From positions 744,001 to 808,000 of the forward strand of contig CAVVYW010000006.1 in assembly GCA_963752605.1 (NCBI GenBank): 64,000 nt of DNA, in the 5' to 3' direction. This stretch comes from CAVVYW01 sp963752605 (GTDB lineage: Bacteria; Actinomycetota; Thermoleophilia; Solirubrobacterales; 70-9). The notes below the pieces were generated by a model. It ran no database searches, was not told the DNA's origin, and was given only the letters and a program-made list of their open reading frames with translations. Both the position numbers and the translations under genes were made by a program. Positions 51,976 through 60,954 of this stretch are shown here, piece after piece. Each line of letters begins with the position of its first letter. Position 1 is the first letter of the stretch.

Positions 51976-52883
51976 CGACCTCGAAGCGACCCGCCTCGAA
52001 GCGACCGGCCTCAAAGCGCAAGCCAAGGCCGCTTCGCAAGCTGACGCGCAACCAGTGGAAGCAGATAGCCAGGGCCGCATACGACCGGTTCGGTGACGTG
52101 CAGCTGACGGACCGCGCCGCCGCCCTCGCCTACTACGGCTTCCTGTCCCTCTTTCCCGCCCTGCTCGTCGCGGTGGCCCTGCTCGCCCTCTTCGGCAGCT
52201 ACCCGGAGACCTACAACAGCATCATGGACACCCTCCGCGAGGCAGCGCCGGGGACCGCGGTGGACACGATCGACAGCGCCCTGCGCGACGTCCTTCGGGG
52301 CCAGGGGGCCAGCGGGCTGCTGGGCATCGGGCTGGTGCTGGCGTTGATCACCGCCTCCGGCGCGGTCGGCGCCTCGATCCGGGCGCTCGAGGCGATCAAC
52401 CAGACGCGGGAGTCCGGCAGCTTCGTGCGCAGCAACCTGACGCGGCTCTGGCTCACCCTCGCGCTGATGGCGCTCCTGAGCGTCGCCGTCTGCGCCCTGC
52501 TGGTCGCGGGCCCACTGTTCGGGTCGATCGCCGAGGCTGCGGGACTGGGCGACGCGGGCAGGCTGGTCGTCGCGCTCCTCCGCTACCCGGTCGGGATCGC
52601 GGCCCTGATGTCGGCGATCCTGCTGCTCTACACGCTCGGGCCGGCGGGCACCCGGCGTCGCCCGGTGGAGCACCTGCCGGGTGCGCTCCTCGCCGCGGTG
52701 CTGTGGGTGATCTCGTCCGCCGGGTTCTCGTTCTATGTCTCGAACTTCGGCTCCTATGACAAGACCTACGGCACGCTGGGCACGGTGATCGTGTTGCTGG
52801 TCTGGATCTATGTGGGCGCGGTCGCGATGCTGGTCGGGGCCCTCGTGAACCGCGAGGTTCGACGGGTGCGAGAGAACCGTTGA
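51972..52883 (+). CDS. YihY/BrkB family membrane protein
   Basis: 303 residues from GTG 51972. N-terminus is a tandem SKRPASKRPASKRKP repeat, encoded by near-identical 15-bp units. Then six to seven membrane helices with the family pattern DRAAALAYYGFLSLFPALLV, ASGAVGASIRALEAINQT, TRRRPVEHLPGALLAAVLW and SFYVSNFGSYDKTYGTLGTV. YihY/BrkB proteins are widespread inner-membrane proteins without a settled role. Start codon overlaps the stop of the 24-codon leader. Confidence 0.9.
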   Translation: MTTSKRPASKRPASKRKPRPLRKLTRNQWKQIARAAYDRFGDVQLTDRAAALAYYGFLSLFPALLVAVALLALFGSYPETYNSIMDTLREAAPGTAVDTIDSALRDVLRGQGASGLLGIGLVLALITASGAVGASIRALEAINQTRESGSFVRSNLTRLWLTLALMALLSVAVCALLVAGPLFGSIAEAAGLGDAGRLVVALLRYPVGIAALMSAILLLYTLGPAGTRRRPVEHLPGALLAAVLWVISSAGFSFYVSNFGSYDKTYGTLGTVIVLLVWIYVGAVAMLVGALVNREVRRVRENR

Positions 52884-53875
52884 TCGTTCTCCCCCTCGCC
52901 GTAGACCTCGGCAACAGCGCGGAGGAGTTTCGTCAGGGCGCCGAGGAGTTCTTCAGCCGCCTCGGCGAGATCAGCTGGCCGACGATGGCCCTGGCGCTGC
53001 TCTTCTACCTCGCCCACCTCCTCGCCAGGACCCGTGCCTGGCAGAACGTGTTGCGGGCCGCCTATCCGAAGAAGGAGGTCCCCTACTCGCGGATCACCGC
53101 GGCCTATCTCGTCGGCGCGGGGTTCAACAGCTTCATCCCGATCCGGGTGGGAGACGCGGTGAAGATCTTCCTGGCCAAGCGGTCGATCCGCGGCTCCTCG
53201 TATCCGGCGATCACCTCGTCGTTCCTGGTCCAGACGGTCTTCGACACGACGGCGGGGGTGCTGGTCTTCATCTACGCGCTGACCCAGGGCCTGCTGCCCC
53301 GGCCCCCTGAGCTGCCGGACCTGCCCGCCTTCGACATCGCCTTCTGGGCGGAGAACCCGAACCTGCTGCTCTTCACCCTCACCGCGCTCGGGATCGCGGC
53401 CGTCATCGCCTTCGCTGTCCTGGCGCGCCGGGCCGAGGCGTTCTGGGACCGAGTCAAGCAGGGAGTGGTGGTGCTCACGGACATCCCGCTCTACCTGCGC
53501 ACGGTCGCGAGCTGGCAGGGCCTCGGCTGGGTCCTGCGGTTCTTCTCCTTCTGGTTCTTCCTCGAGGCATTTCACATCGGCGGCTCCTTCGAGAACGTGC
53601 TGCTGGTGATGAGCGTGCAGGCGATCTCGACCCTGCTGCCGCTCACGCCAGGAGGAGCCGGCGCCCAGCAGGCCCTGCTGGTGGCGACCCTCACCGGGCC
53701 CGGGCCGATCGCGGTGCTCACCTACTCGGTGGGCCAGCAGATCGCGATCGCCGTCTGGGCGGCGATCCTCGGGTTCCTGGCGCTCGTCTTCGTCTTCAGG
53801 ACGATGGACTGGCGCAGCCTGATCCGGCGGGCCCAGGCCGAGGCCGACAAGCACGAGCGCGCTCAGCCCGGGTAG
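52880..53875 (+). CDS. Lysylphosphatidylglycerol synthase-TM/flippase-like membrane protein
   Basis: 331 residues from TTG 52880, overlapping the yihY stop. Seven to eight membrane helices of the UPF0104/LPG_synthase_TM family: ARTRAWQNVLRAAYP, AAYLVGAGFNSFIPIRVGDAVKIFLAKR (in part), and STLLPLTPGGAGAQQALL. No C-terminal LPG synthetase domain. Members act in lipid or polyprenyl-linked sugar flipping. Coupled to yihY, which suggests an envelope role. Convergent overlap of 13 bp with the next gene. Confidence 0.85.
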   Translation: MIVLPLAVDLGNSAEEFRQGAEEFFSRLGEISWPTMALALLFYLAHLLARTRAWQNVLRAAYPKKEVPYSRITAAYLVGAGFNSFIPIRVGDAVKIFLAKRSIRGSSYPAITSSFLVQTVFDTTAGVLVFIYALTQGLLPRPPELPDLPAFDIAFWAENPNLLLFTLTALGIAAVIAFAVLARRAEAFWDRVKQGVVVLTDIPLYLRTVASWQGLGWVLRFFSFWFFLEAFHIGGSFENVLLVMSVQAISTLLPLTPGGAGAQQALLVATLTGPGPIAVLTYSVGQQIAIAVWAAILGFLALVFVFRTMDWRSLIRRAQAEADKHERAQPG

Positions 53876-54537
53876 CGCCAGGCGATCTCCCAACGCCAGG
53901 GTGGTTCCTCGGCGCGCGGGAAGCGGAAGTGATTTCGGCCGGGCAGGGTCTCGAGCGGCACCAGGACCGGGTCGTCCTCGAGGCTGAGGCGGATGCCGGC
54001 GGCCGCCGCGATCTCGGCCGCGCCGGCCGTCCTGGTGATCCGCGACCAGCCGAAGGTGGGCCGGTAGAGCCAATAGGTCACCCGCACCGTTCCATCGGAG
54101 CGGCGCAGGTCCTCGACCGAGGTGAAGATCGTCGGCCGGCGCCGTGCGGCGGTCAGGCCTCCCTCGCCCGGCGCGGCGCAGCTCTCCCTCCTGCAGAGCC
54201 GGAAGTCCACCGGGAGCAGCGCCGACCCGTCGCTGCCCGCCGTCGGGGTCGCAGGGGGCGCCAGGTGGCGGACGAGCTTGCCCAGCGGGAAGCCGTAGGC
54301 GAGGGCGAGCGGGTTGCGCCCGCACGGCACCGGGTAGCGCGGAGCGCAGGCGATTCGCCGCGAGATCACCTCGCCGAGCTCCCGGGTGGCCCGGTCGGGC
54401 GCGGACGCAGCGAGCGCCGCCACCGCCGCAACCACCAGCAGGGCGATCAAGGCAGCCAGCGCGACGTACTCGATCGTGGCCGCGCCGCGATCTCGACGAT
54501 GGGTCAGGTGATGGCGGGTTCCCCGGTGGGGAATCAC
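53863..54537 (-). CDS. TadE/Flp-pilin-like secreted protein
   Basis: 224 residues. The N-terminus RDRGAATIEYVALAALIALL has a basic stretch, a Gly-Ala cleavage-like site, Glu five residues on, and a hydrophobic helix, the form of Flp/TadE-type pseudopilins. The remaining 180 residues are extracytoplasmic with Cys pairs (RRIACAPRYPVPCG; RLCRRESCAAPG) and no known domain. No other tad genes are in the window. Confidence 0.65.
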   Translation of the reverse strand: MIPHRGTRHHLTHRRDRGAATIEYVALAALIALLVVAAVAALAASAPDRATRELGEVISRRIACAPRYPVPCGRNPLALAYGFPLGKLVRHLAPPATPTAGSDGSALLPVDFRLCRRESCAAPGEGGLTAARRRPTIFTSVEDLRRSDGTVRVTYWLYRPTFGWSRITRTAGAAEIAAAAGIRLSLEDDPVLVPLETLPGRNHFRFPRAEEPPWRWEIAWRYPG

Positions 54538-54602
54538 CGCGCCAGGGTCTCGCGGGTATCGCTACGGATGGCGCGCAGATGCCCACGATCTATGATCGGC
54601 CC

Positions 54603-54875
54603 ATGGAAGCTTCAGGATTCGGCGGCCTCTTCGGTGATCCCGAGGAGATGAGGCGGCGCATGGAGGAGCTCGCCGAGCAGATGCAGGGTGCGCAGAAGGT
54701 CGCCTGGGCAGACAACGCGATCAAGCTCGCGGTGGAGATGACGGTTGCCGCGATCGGTTCGCTCGAGCTGAAGGGCTCCAGCGACGAGCAGGCGGTTCAG
54801 GTGCGCGATGCGATCCGGATCGTGTTTCCGGAGGCGGTCACGCTGGTGCGGGAGGCCCGGGAGGGCCTCCAGTAG
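54603..54875 (+). CDS. Conserved hypothetical protein, 90 aa
   Basis: ATG 54603. Helical protein: EEMRRRMEELAEQMQGAQKV, then AVEMTVAAIGSLELKG and DEQAVQVRDAIRIVFPEAVTLVREA. No membrane helix or known motif. Nineteen bp before the SDR gene on the same strand. The region upstream to 54537 is only the divergent gap. Confidence 0.65.
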   Translation: MEASGFGGLFGDPEEMRRRMEELAEQMQGAQKVAWADNAIKLAVEMTVAAIGSLELKGSSDEQAVQVRDAIRIVFPEAVTLVREAREGLQ

Positions 54876-54893
54876 CGCTCCCCGCAGCTTCCG

Positions 54894-55721
54894 ATGGCCC
54901 TCCCCGACCCCTCTCCCAGCGGCGCCGCCCTCGTCACCGGCGCCTCGTCGGGCATCGGCGCGGCGATCGCGCGAGAGCTGGCCTCACGCGGGCACGCCGT
55001 GACCCTGGTGGCCCGTCGCGAGGAGCGGCTGCGCAGCCTCGCCGGCGAGCTGACCGCGGAGTACGACGCCGATGCCGCGGCGGTCGCGTGCGACCTCGGC
55101 GACGAGGCGGAGCGCGAGCGTCTCGCGAATCTCCTGGCCGGGACGGGGAGGGCCGTGGAGATCCTGGTCAACAATGCCGGCTTCGGATCGCGCGGGGACT
55201 TCATCAGCAACGACCGGGGCCGGATGCTGGAGATGGTCCGGGTGAACGTCGAGGCGGTCGTTGACCTGACCAGCCGGTTCCTGCCGGGCATGGTGAAGCG
55301 AGGGCGTGGCGCCGTGATCAACGTCGCCTCGGTCGCCGCCTTCCAGCCGATTCCCGGCTCGGCCGCCTATGCGGCCAGCAAGTCCTTCGTCCTCTCCTTC
55401 AGCGAGGCCATCCGCACCGAGCAGCGCGGAAGCGGCGTCTCGGTCACCGCCGTCTGCCCCGGCCCGGTGAAGACCGAGTTCACCGACGCGGCGGGCATGA
55501 CGGGCGTCGAGGACGAGACGCCCGACCTGTTCTGGATGACCGCCGAGGAGATCGCCCGGGAGGCGGTCCAGGGCGCCGAGCAGGACAAGCGGGTCGTCGT
55601 GCCCGGCACGCTCAACCAGGCTCAGTCCATCTTCGGCCAGCACATGCCCAGGGCGCTGATGCTGCCCCTGGTGGAGCGGATCTGGGGCGCGACCACCGCC
55701 AGGGGCTCGCTGGAGGAGTGA
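54894..55721 (+). CDS. SDR-family oxidoreductase
   Basis: 275 residues. Classical SDR: LVTGASSGIGAAIARELA, ILVNNAGFGSRGDF, NVASVAAFQPIPGSAAYAASKSFV with Ser, Tyr and Lys, and CPGPVKTEF. DltE-like subgroup (COG0300). The stop overlaps the next start in TGATG. Confidence 0.88.
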   Translation: MALPDPSPSGAALVTGASSGIGAAIARELASRGHAVTLVARREERLRSLAGELTAEYDADAAAVACDLGDEAERERLANLLAGTGRAVEILVNNAGFGSRGDFISNDRGRMLEMVRVNVEAVVDLTSRFLPGMVKRGRGAVINVASVAAFQPIPGSAAYAASKSFVLSFSEAIRTEQRGSGVSVTAVCPGPVKTEFTDAAGMTGVEDETPDLFWMTAEEIAREAVQGAEQDKRVVVPGTLNQAQSIFGQHMPRALMLPLVERIWGATTARGSLEE

Positions 55722-56518
55722 TGCCCGCGCTCGAGGCCCGTGGCGTCGAGCTGAACTGGAGCCAGAGCGGGGAGGGCGCCCCGGTGCTGCTGGTCCACGA
55801 GACCGCCACCAGCTCTTCCGCGTGGGGCCCCGTCGCCGGCTCGCTGTCCGCGGGTGCCAGGTCGATCGTCTACGACCGCCGGGGCTGGGGCGAATCGACC
55901 GTGCCCGAAGGCTACCGGCGGACCACCATCGAGGAGCAAAGCGAGGACGCGGCCGTGCTGCTCGAGTCGCTCGACGCGGGCCCGGCCGTGGTCTGCGGGG
56001 CGGGGCTCGGCGCCGTGATTGGGCTGGACCTCTTGCTCCGCCGGCCGGAGCTGCTCACCGGCGCCGTGCTGATCGAGCCTCCCGTGATGGGGCTCGTGCC
56101 GGAGGCCACCGAGGGGCTCTCGGCGGACCGGCTCGCGCTCCAGGAGGCCTACCGCGAGCGACGGGCCGATGGTGCGGTCGGCCTGTACCTGTCCGGGGGT
56201 CTGCAGGTGCTGAGCGCGGAGGTGGACCGGCTGCCGACCTCGCTGACCGCCGACGCTCGCGAGCGCCCGGCGATCCTCTTCGCCGAGCTCGGCTCGGCGG
56301 CGAGCTGGAGCATGCCGCTGGTGCGCCTGGCGAGCGCCGAGGTGCCGTCCCTGATCGTCACGGCGCCTTCAACGCCCCCGCTGCTCTCGGCCGCGGCCGA
56401 GGCGCTGGCGGTGAGGCTATCGGCCTCGGACACACGGGAGGTGGAGACGACTCACGGCCCGCCTCACGTCGGGGCCCCCTCCTCGGTCGCGGAGCTGGCT
56501 CTCGGCCTGGCGGGCTAG
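55721..56518 (+). CDS. Alpha/beta-hydrolase-fold protein lacking the nucleophile serine
   Basis: 265 residues from ATG 55721. Fold elements: PVLLVHETATSSSAW (oxyanion strand, HE in place of HG), IVYDRRGWGEST, and the nucleophile elbow VVCGAGLGAVIGLDLLL. There G-A-G-L-G has Gly95 where Ser is expected in GxSxG. A late His is present in HGPPHVG. So either a non-hydrolytic member or one with an altered mechanism. Coupled to the SDR upstream; convergent 4-bp overlap with the zinc-ribbon gene. Confidence 0.8.
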   Translation: MPALEARGVELNWSQSGEGAPVLLVHETATSSSAWGPVAGSLSAGARSIVYDRRGWGESTVPEGYRRTTIEEQSEDAAVLLESLDAGPAVVCGAGLGAVIGLDLLLRRPELLTGAVLIEPPVMGLVPEATEGLSADRLALQEAYRERRADGAVGLYLSGGLQVLSAEVDRLPTSLTADARERPAILFAELGSAASWSMPLVRLASAEVPSLIVTAPSTPPLLSAAAEALAVRLSASDTREVETTHGPPHVGAPSSVAELALGLAG

Positions 56519-57153
56519 TCGCGTGTGGCCGTGACCTCGATCACCCCGCCACGGCGGGCCAGCACGGCGCTTCCCTCGAGCAGCACGGCGAGGATGGCGG
56601 TGGGGATCGCGGCGAGAATCGTGACCATGACGTCGATGGCATAGGCGGCGCGCCCGCGGCCGGTGCCGGGGCGGAGCCGCCCGGACGCGGCCTCCGAGGC
56701 GAAGTCGCGGTGGAAGGTGAGCAGGTTGAGCAGGGTCTGCCACATCGACGCCATGCCGGCGCCGGGGACGAATCGGATCCGGCTCACCTCGAGGTCGCGC
56801 TTTGCGAGCAGGAGCTCCGCCGCCTTCGGCGTGAGCTTCAGTCCGTGATCGCCTGGGCGAAGCGCCGCCCAGTTCTCGGCGCCGAGCCAGGCCTGCAGGC
56901 TCGCCGCGTTCGCCACTCGGCCGGCCAGCTCCTCGATCGCCACCTCCGCAGACGGGACGGTTCCGCGCTCGACGACCAGGCCGCAGTTCTCACAGCGGTC
57001 GATCACCTGATCCTCGCGCGGGCCGAAGCCCTCCGTTTCGAGCCAGACGAAGAGGGGCTCGCCGCAGGCGGGACAGCGGTGGGCGCCGGGCGCCGCTCCC
57101 TCCTCCAGGCTTACCGCGCGCGGCTTCCGGCGGCTGAGGCCGATCGGAGCCAC
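56515..57153 (-). CDS. Zinc-ribbon membrane-associated hypothetical protein
   Basis: 212 residues from GTG 57153, which overlaps the TAG of the upstream gene. Residues 24-57 contain CPACGEPLFVWLE and CENCGLVVERG, a four-Cys zinc ribbon. Later segments NWAALRPGDHGLKLTPKAAE and IRFVPGAGMASMWQTLLNLL recall the tail of some methyltransferase-associated proteins. One or two hydrophobic helices near the C-terminus (AYAIDVMVTILAAIPTAILA). Function unknown. Confidence 0.65.
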   Translation of the reverse strand: MAPIGLSRRKPRAVSLEEGAAPGAHRCPACGEPLFVWLETEGFGPREDQVIDRCENCGLVVERGTVPSAEVAIEELAGRVANAASLQAWLGAENWAALRPGDHGLKLTPKAAELLLAKRDLEVSRIRFVPGAGMASMWQTLLNLLTFHRDFASEAASGRLRPGTGRGRAAYAIDVMVTILAAIPTAILAVLLEGSAVLARRGGVIEVTATRD

Positions 57154-58325
57154 TAAACGGGTCGCGCCTCGGCTTCGCGCTCTCGAGTAACGATCGGCTC
57201 GCGCCGCTCTGCGCCGGCGACCTCCCACTCGATCCCGAAGCGGTCGAGATCCGAGAGGAAGGACTTCGGCTCGAAGGCCTGGGAGGGCGCCAGGGCGCCG
57301 CCCGCGGAGAAGCCGCTGCCGGCCGCGATCATCGCACCCTTGGCGACCGTCGCCGCGGTCAGCCCGTATGCGTCGAATCCGCGCAGCACGCCGCGCCGGC
57401 TCTGCTCTCCGCGGATCACGTCGCAGACGATCGTGTAGCGGTCGTGCGCGCGCTGCTCCTCGGTCGGCCCCTCCGGCAGGCGCGAGACGGCCGCTCGAAG
57501 TGCGCGCTTGAGCGGGGTTCGGAGGGCGAGCCCGGTTGGCCGCGCCAGGAGCGGCATCAGCGCGCCAAGGCTCGGATGTGGCGCGTAGGTGGATGCGGTG
57601 AGCAGGGTGCGCACCCGACGGGTCGGGATGTGACGAGGCACCGTGATGTGCTCCCCAGCCGGGAAGCGGAGCACCTTCTCTCGCCCGATCGGCTCGGGAA
57701 ACGTGAAATCCTCGCCGCCGTAGATGCCCTTCGCCGGCAGCCACTGAAGCTTCCGCCATTCGACCGCCCCGCCGCTGAGTATGTCCAGGGTCGAGAGCAT
57801 CGTCCCGCGTGACGGCTTGAAGCCGAACCAGGCATAGGCCAAGACCACCTCGTCCACCTCGCCCATCCCCTCCGCGGTCAGCGCCGCGAGCATGTCGCCC
57901 GGGACGAAGTCGAAGCCCATCGCCGGCACGACGGCCACCTGGGCCTCGGCCGCGCCGGGCCCGTACCGCTCGAAGGCCATCTGGATGTAGGGCTGCTCGC
58001 CCGTCGTATCGAGGTAGTGGGTCGAGGTCTCGACCGCGGCTCTCAGCACCGGCTCGCCGTAGCGGACGAAGGGCCCCGCGCAGTCGATCACCACCGCGCA
58101 GTCGGTGAGCAGGTCCGCCAGGGAGGCCGGGTCGTCGAGCTGGGCGGGCTTCACCTTGACCTCGCCGCCCAGCTCTGCCGCGAGCGCCACGAGCTTCTCC
58201 GGGCTGCGGCCGGAGAGGACGAAGTCGGCCTCCGCCGCCGCGAGCTCGGCGGCGACGAGCCTGCCCGTGTAGCCCGTCGCCCCGTAGACGGCGATCGGCC
58301 CCTGCTGGCGCGAGATCAAAGCCAT
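57153..58325 (-). CDS. Saccharopine dehydrogenase-like/trans-acting enoyl reductase family protein
   Basis: 390 residues. N-terminal Rossmann motif IAVYGATGYTGRLVAAELAA, then CAGPFVRYGEPVLRAAVETSTHYLDTTGE (in part), and GFDFVPGDMLAAL. This form is shared by the mycobacterial trans-acting enoyl reductase (Rv2953) and many actinobacterial reductases acting on lipids. Substrate unknown. Co-transcribed with the zinc-ribbon gene. Confidence 0.83.
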   Translation of the reverse strand: MALISRQQGPIAVYGATGYTGRLVAAELAAAEADFVLSGRSPEKLVALAAELGGEVKVKPAQLDDPASLADLLTDCAVVIDCAGPFVRYGEPVLRAAVETSTHYLDTTGEQPYIQMAFERYGPGAAEAQVAVVPAMGFDFVPGDMLAALTAEGMGEVDEVVLAYAWFGFKPSRGTMLSTLDILSGGAVEWRKLQWLPAKGIYGGEDFTFPEPIGREKVLRFPAGEHITVPRHIPTRRVRTLLTASTYAPHPSLGALMPLLARPTGLALRTPLKRALRAAVSRLPEGPTEEQRAHDRYTIVCDVIRGEQSRRGVLRGFDAYGLTAATVAKGAMIAAGSGFSAGGALAPSQAFEPKSFLSDLDRFGIEWEVAGAERREPIVTREREAEARPV

Positions 58326-58356
58326 CGGGCCTAGGCTAGCTACGTAGACTCAGGCC

Positions 58357-58803
58357 ATGCAGCTCCGCGAGATCATGACCGCCGGAGTGATCACCGCCGA
58401 CGAGGGCGACGAGGTGCTCGAGGTGGCCAAGCTGATGCGCGACAGGGGCGTCGGCTCGGTGGTGATCTGCGATCCGGAGGGCGGTCCGGCCGCGATGATC
58501 ACCGACCGGGACGTGGCGGTGCGCGTCGCCGCCGACGACCTGAAGCTCAGCGAGCCGGCCGGCCGCCACGCCTCCCGCCCGCTCATCACCGGCCAGCCGG
58601 AGATGGACCTGGAGGAGGCCGCGGCCAAGATGGTTCAGCACCGGGTCCGCCGCCTGCCGGTGGTCGAGGGAGGCGAGTTGGTGGGCATCGTCACCCTGGA
58701 CGACATCGCGGTCCGCACCGGGAACCTCGAGGTCGCCCAGCGGATGACCGCCGAGGTGATCGAGGGCGCCCTGCCCGGCTTCTTCTTCCACGAACGGGGC
58801 TAG
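58357..58803 (+). CDS. CBS-domain pair protein
   Basis: 148 residues with two CBS domains: IMTAGVITADEGDEVLEVAKLMRDRGVGSVVI (in part), ITDRDVAVRV, and then MVQHRVRRLPVVEGGELVGIVTLDDIA (in part). Such stand-alone pairs bind adenine nucleotides and regulate partners. Thirty-one bp from the divergent reductase gene. Confidence 0.9.
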   Translation: MQLREIMTAGVITADEGDEVLEVAKLMRDRGVGSVVICDPEGGPAAMITDRDVAVRVAADDLKLSEPAGRHASRPLITGQPEMDLEEAAAKMVQHRVRRLPVVEGGELVGIVTLDDIAVRTGNLEVAQRMTAEVIEGALPGFFFHERG

Positions 58804-58880
58804 CGGCCACCAGGCCGCTGTATTCAGGAGCGAAGGGCGAAGCCCGGAGCGACTTATGAGGGGCGGCCGCTAGTGGCCGC
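58802..58880. terminator. Hairpins between convergent CBS and deformylase genes
   Basis: AGCGGCC-ACCA-GGCCGCT (58802-58819) directly after the CBS stop, and GCGGCC-GCTAGT-GGCCGC (58863-58880) across the deformylase stop. Both are perfect short stems; neither has a T-tract. The two also pair partly with each other. Likely act as a bidirectional terminator. Confidence 0.3.
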
Positions 58881-59391
58881 GATCTGAAGGCGAAGCTGGT
58901 TCGTCCTTCGGTTGATACGTCTTGCGCCGGAAGACGTCGTCCACGAGGGACTCGACCCGGTCCAGGAAGAGGATCCCGTCGAGGTGGTCCATCTCGTGCA
59001 GCACGCAGCGAGCCTCGAATCCTTCGCACTCGACCGAGCCCTCGGCGTGCTCGACGACGATCCGCGTCGCACGCTTGACGTTTGCGGTCAGGTCCGGGAT
59101 CGAGAGGCACCCCTCGCGCGCGACCTCACCGCCCCCCGACTCGACCAAGCGCGGGTTGCTGAGGACCAGCAGTCCGTTCGAGGTCTCCGCCTTTGGATGC
59201 TCGGAGACGTCCACGACGACCACCCGGACCATCTCCCCCAGCTGAGGCGCCGCCAGGCCGACGCAGCCCGGATGCGAGCGCATCGTGTCGAGCACGTCCT
59301 TGCCGACCCGCTCCGCGTCGGTCGCCTGCGCCGGAGCCGCGACCTGCTTCAGGGCGGGGTGGGGATAGAGGAGTACGTCCCGGACGGCCAC
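58870..59391 (-). CDS. def: Peptide deformylase
   Basis: 173 residues. All three motifs: GLAAPQLG (type I form), EGCLSIP with the metal-binding Cys, and HEMDHLDG with two metal His and the catalytic Glu. Removes the formyl group from nascent protein N-termini in the cytosol. Six bp downstream of the ACT-domain gene on the same strand. Confidence 0.96.
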   Translation of the reverse strand: MAVRDVLLYPHPALKQVAAPAQATDAERVGKDVLDTMRSHPGCVGLAAPQLGEMVRVVVVDVSEHPKAETSNGLLVLSNPRLVESGGGEVAREGCLSIPDLTANVKRATRIVVEHAEGSVECEGFEARCVLHEMDHLDGILFLDRVESLVDDVFRRKTYQPKDEPASPSDRGH

Positions 59392-59397
59392 CGGGAG

Positions 59398-59931
59398 CTA
59401 GAGCGCGTCCGCCGCCAGCTCGCGGAGGCTGACGTCGAGGCCCTCCCGCTCGCCGATCGCATTCAGCTCCTTGGCGAGCACCTCGGGGTCGGCGTCGCCC
59501 GCGGCGAGCTCCATCAGCATCACGTAGATGGGGGAGTCCTCGCCTCCGGCCAGCCGCGTTTCCAGGCCGGTGATGCTCACGCCCCGCTCGGCAAGGGCGC
59601 TGGAGACCGCGTGCACGATCCCGGGATGGTCAGCGCCGTAGACGGTGAGCACGTGGGTCGCTACCGGGCCGGTGACGGCGAGCTCGTCCACCGGGCTGAC
59701 CGCGATCGCCTCCAGCTCGAGCTCATCCCTGACCTCTCCGACCCGGCGTTCCAGCTCCTCCTGGGCGACCCCCTCCGGCAGGGCCACGATCAGCATCACC
59801 GCAAAGTGGCCGCGCAGGATCGACATCTGGGAGTCCTCGACGTTGCCCTCGAGGTCGAGCAGGACCCGGGTGATCGCGGCGACGATCCCGGGCCGGTCGC
59901 GGCCGATGGCGCTCAGTGCGTAGAGCTTCAT
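59398..59931 (-). CDS. ACT-domain protein, glycine cleavage system transcriptional repressor (GcvR)-like
   Basis: 177 residues from ATG 59931; a longer frame from 60123 is not supported. Two ACT domains: YALSAIGRDRPGIVAAITRVL and HVLTVYGADHPGIVHAVSSAL, each with the G-x-D-R/H-P-G-I-V ligand-binding turn. Tandem-ACT proteins of this size (GcvR type) sense amino acids. Operon with peptide deformylase. Confidence 0.85.
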   Translation of the reverse strand: MKLYALSAIGRDRPGIVAAITRVLLDLEGNVEDSQMSILRGHFAVMLIVALPEGVAQEELERRVGEVRDELELEAIAVSPVDELAVTGPVATHVLTVYGADHPGIVHAVSSALAERGVSITGLETRLAGGEDSPIYVMLMELAAGDADPEVLAKELNAIGEREGLDVSLRELAADAL

Positions 59932-59983
59932 CGCGCCTAACATACGCGCCCGCGCCGGCCCCCGGTCTCGAGATCCCCGACCA

Positions 59984-60952
59984 GTGACCCTCCCTCCCCC
60001 CGAAGAAGTCCTCGAACGCGAGCGCCGCTGGCTGCGCCCGGCGGGGCTGGTGACGCTCCTCGGCGTGGTGCTGTTCGCCGCGGGAACCATCCTCCAGCAG
60101 GTCGGCGTCGAGAGCGCCGACACCGACCCGGAGCAGCTCGTCCAGTTCCACGAGAACGAGGGCCAGCTCCTGCTAGGCCAGATCCTCCGCGCGCTGGGAT
60201 TCGGGCTGTTCGCGGTCCCCCTCTACGTCCTCTTCAAGGCGGCGCAGGCACGCGCCGAACGCGTGAGGGGCGCCCTGGTCGGCTTCTGCCTGATCGGGCC
60301 GGTCCTTTTCGCGGTCGCGACGATCGTCCTCTCCTTCGGGATCCGCGACGCGGCGAGCACCTTCGTCGAGCAGGCACCCGCCACCGAGCAGGAGGCGCGG
60401 CAGATGCCGGAGGCCGGTCAGTCACCCGACGAGGCGGCCGAGGATGCACGGGAGGAGCTCGCCGACGACGTCGTGGACGACTCGGGTCTCGCAAGGACCG
60501 CCGCCAGCCTTCAGATCCCCGGGATCCTCTCCCTGCTCTTCGGGCTGGTCTACACCTGCCTGTGGGCGACCCGCACCGGGCTGCTGACCCGGTTCTGGGG
60601 GTCCCTCGGCATGGCCCTCGGCGTTGCGCTGATCCTGCTCGGCTCCTTCGGCCTCCTGCTCACGGTTCTGTGGTTCGCCATGCTCGGACTCAGGTTCGCC
60701 GGGATCTCACGGCGCGGGCTGCCGCCCGCCTGGGCTGAGGGTGTCGCAGTCCCCTGGGACCCGCCCGCGATGCCGGCGGAGCGCGAGCCCGAGCGGAGCG
60801 GGGAGGACGTCGAGGGCAGCGGCCGCGAGCTCTCTGAGCCGACCCTGCCCGAGGAGGGGGCGGGCGATGACCGGCCGGTGGGAGCCGGGCCGGACGAGCC
60901 CGACAGCGGGACCGAGGGTCCGCAGCCCAAGAAGCGCAAGCGCCGGCAGTAG
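59984..60952 (+). CDS. Hypothetical membrane protein with acidic loop and Lys/Arg-ending tail
   Basis: 322 residues from GTG. Membrane helices near 20-40, 60-80, 92-115, 175-195 and 205-232. Between helices 3 and 4 is a 50-residue Glu/Asp/Ala-rich loop, and after helix 5 a 90-residue Pro/Glu/Gly-rich tail ending KKRKRRQ. No family recognised. Divergent from the ACT gene, 52 bp away. Confidence 0.75.
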   Translation: MTLPPPEEVLERERRWLRPAGLVTLLGVVLFAAGTILQQVGVESADTDPEQLVQFHENEGQLLLGQILRALGFGLFAVPLYVLFKAAQARAERVRGALVGFCLIGPVLFAVATIVLSFGIRDAASTFVEQAPATEQEARQMPEAGQSPDEAAEDAREELADDVVDDSGLARTAASLQIPGILSLLFGLVYTCLWATRTGLLTRFWGSLGMALGVALILLGSFGLLLTVLWFAMLGLRFAGISRRGLPPAWAEGVAVPWDPPAMPAEREPERSGEDVEGSGRELSEPTLPEEGAGDDRPVGAGPDEPDSGTEGPQPKKRKRRQ

Positions 60953-60954
60953 AC

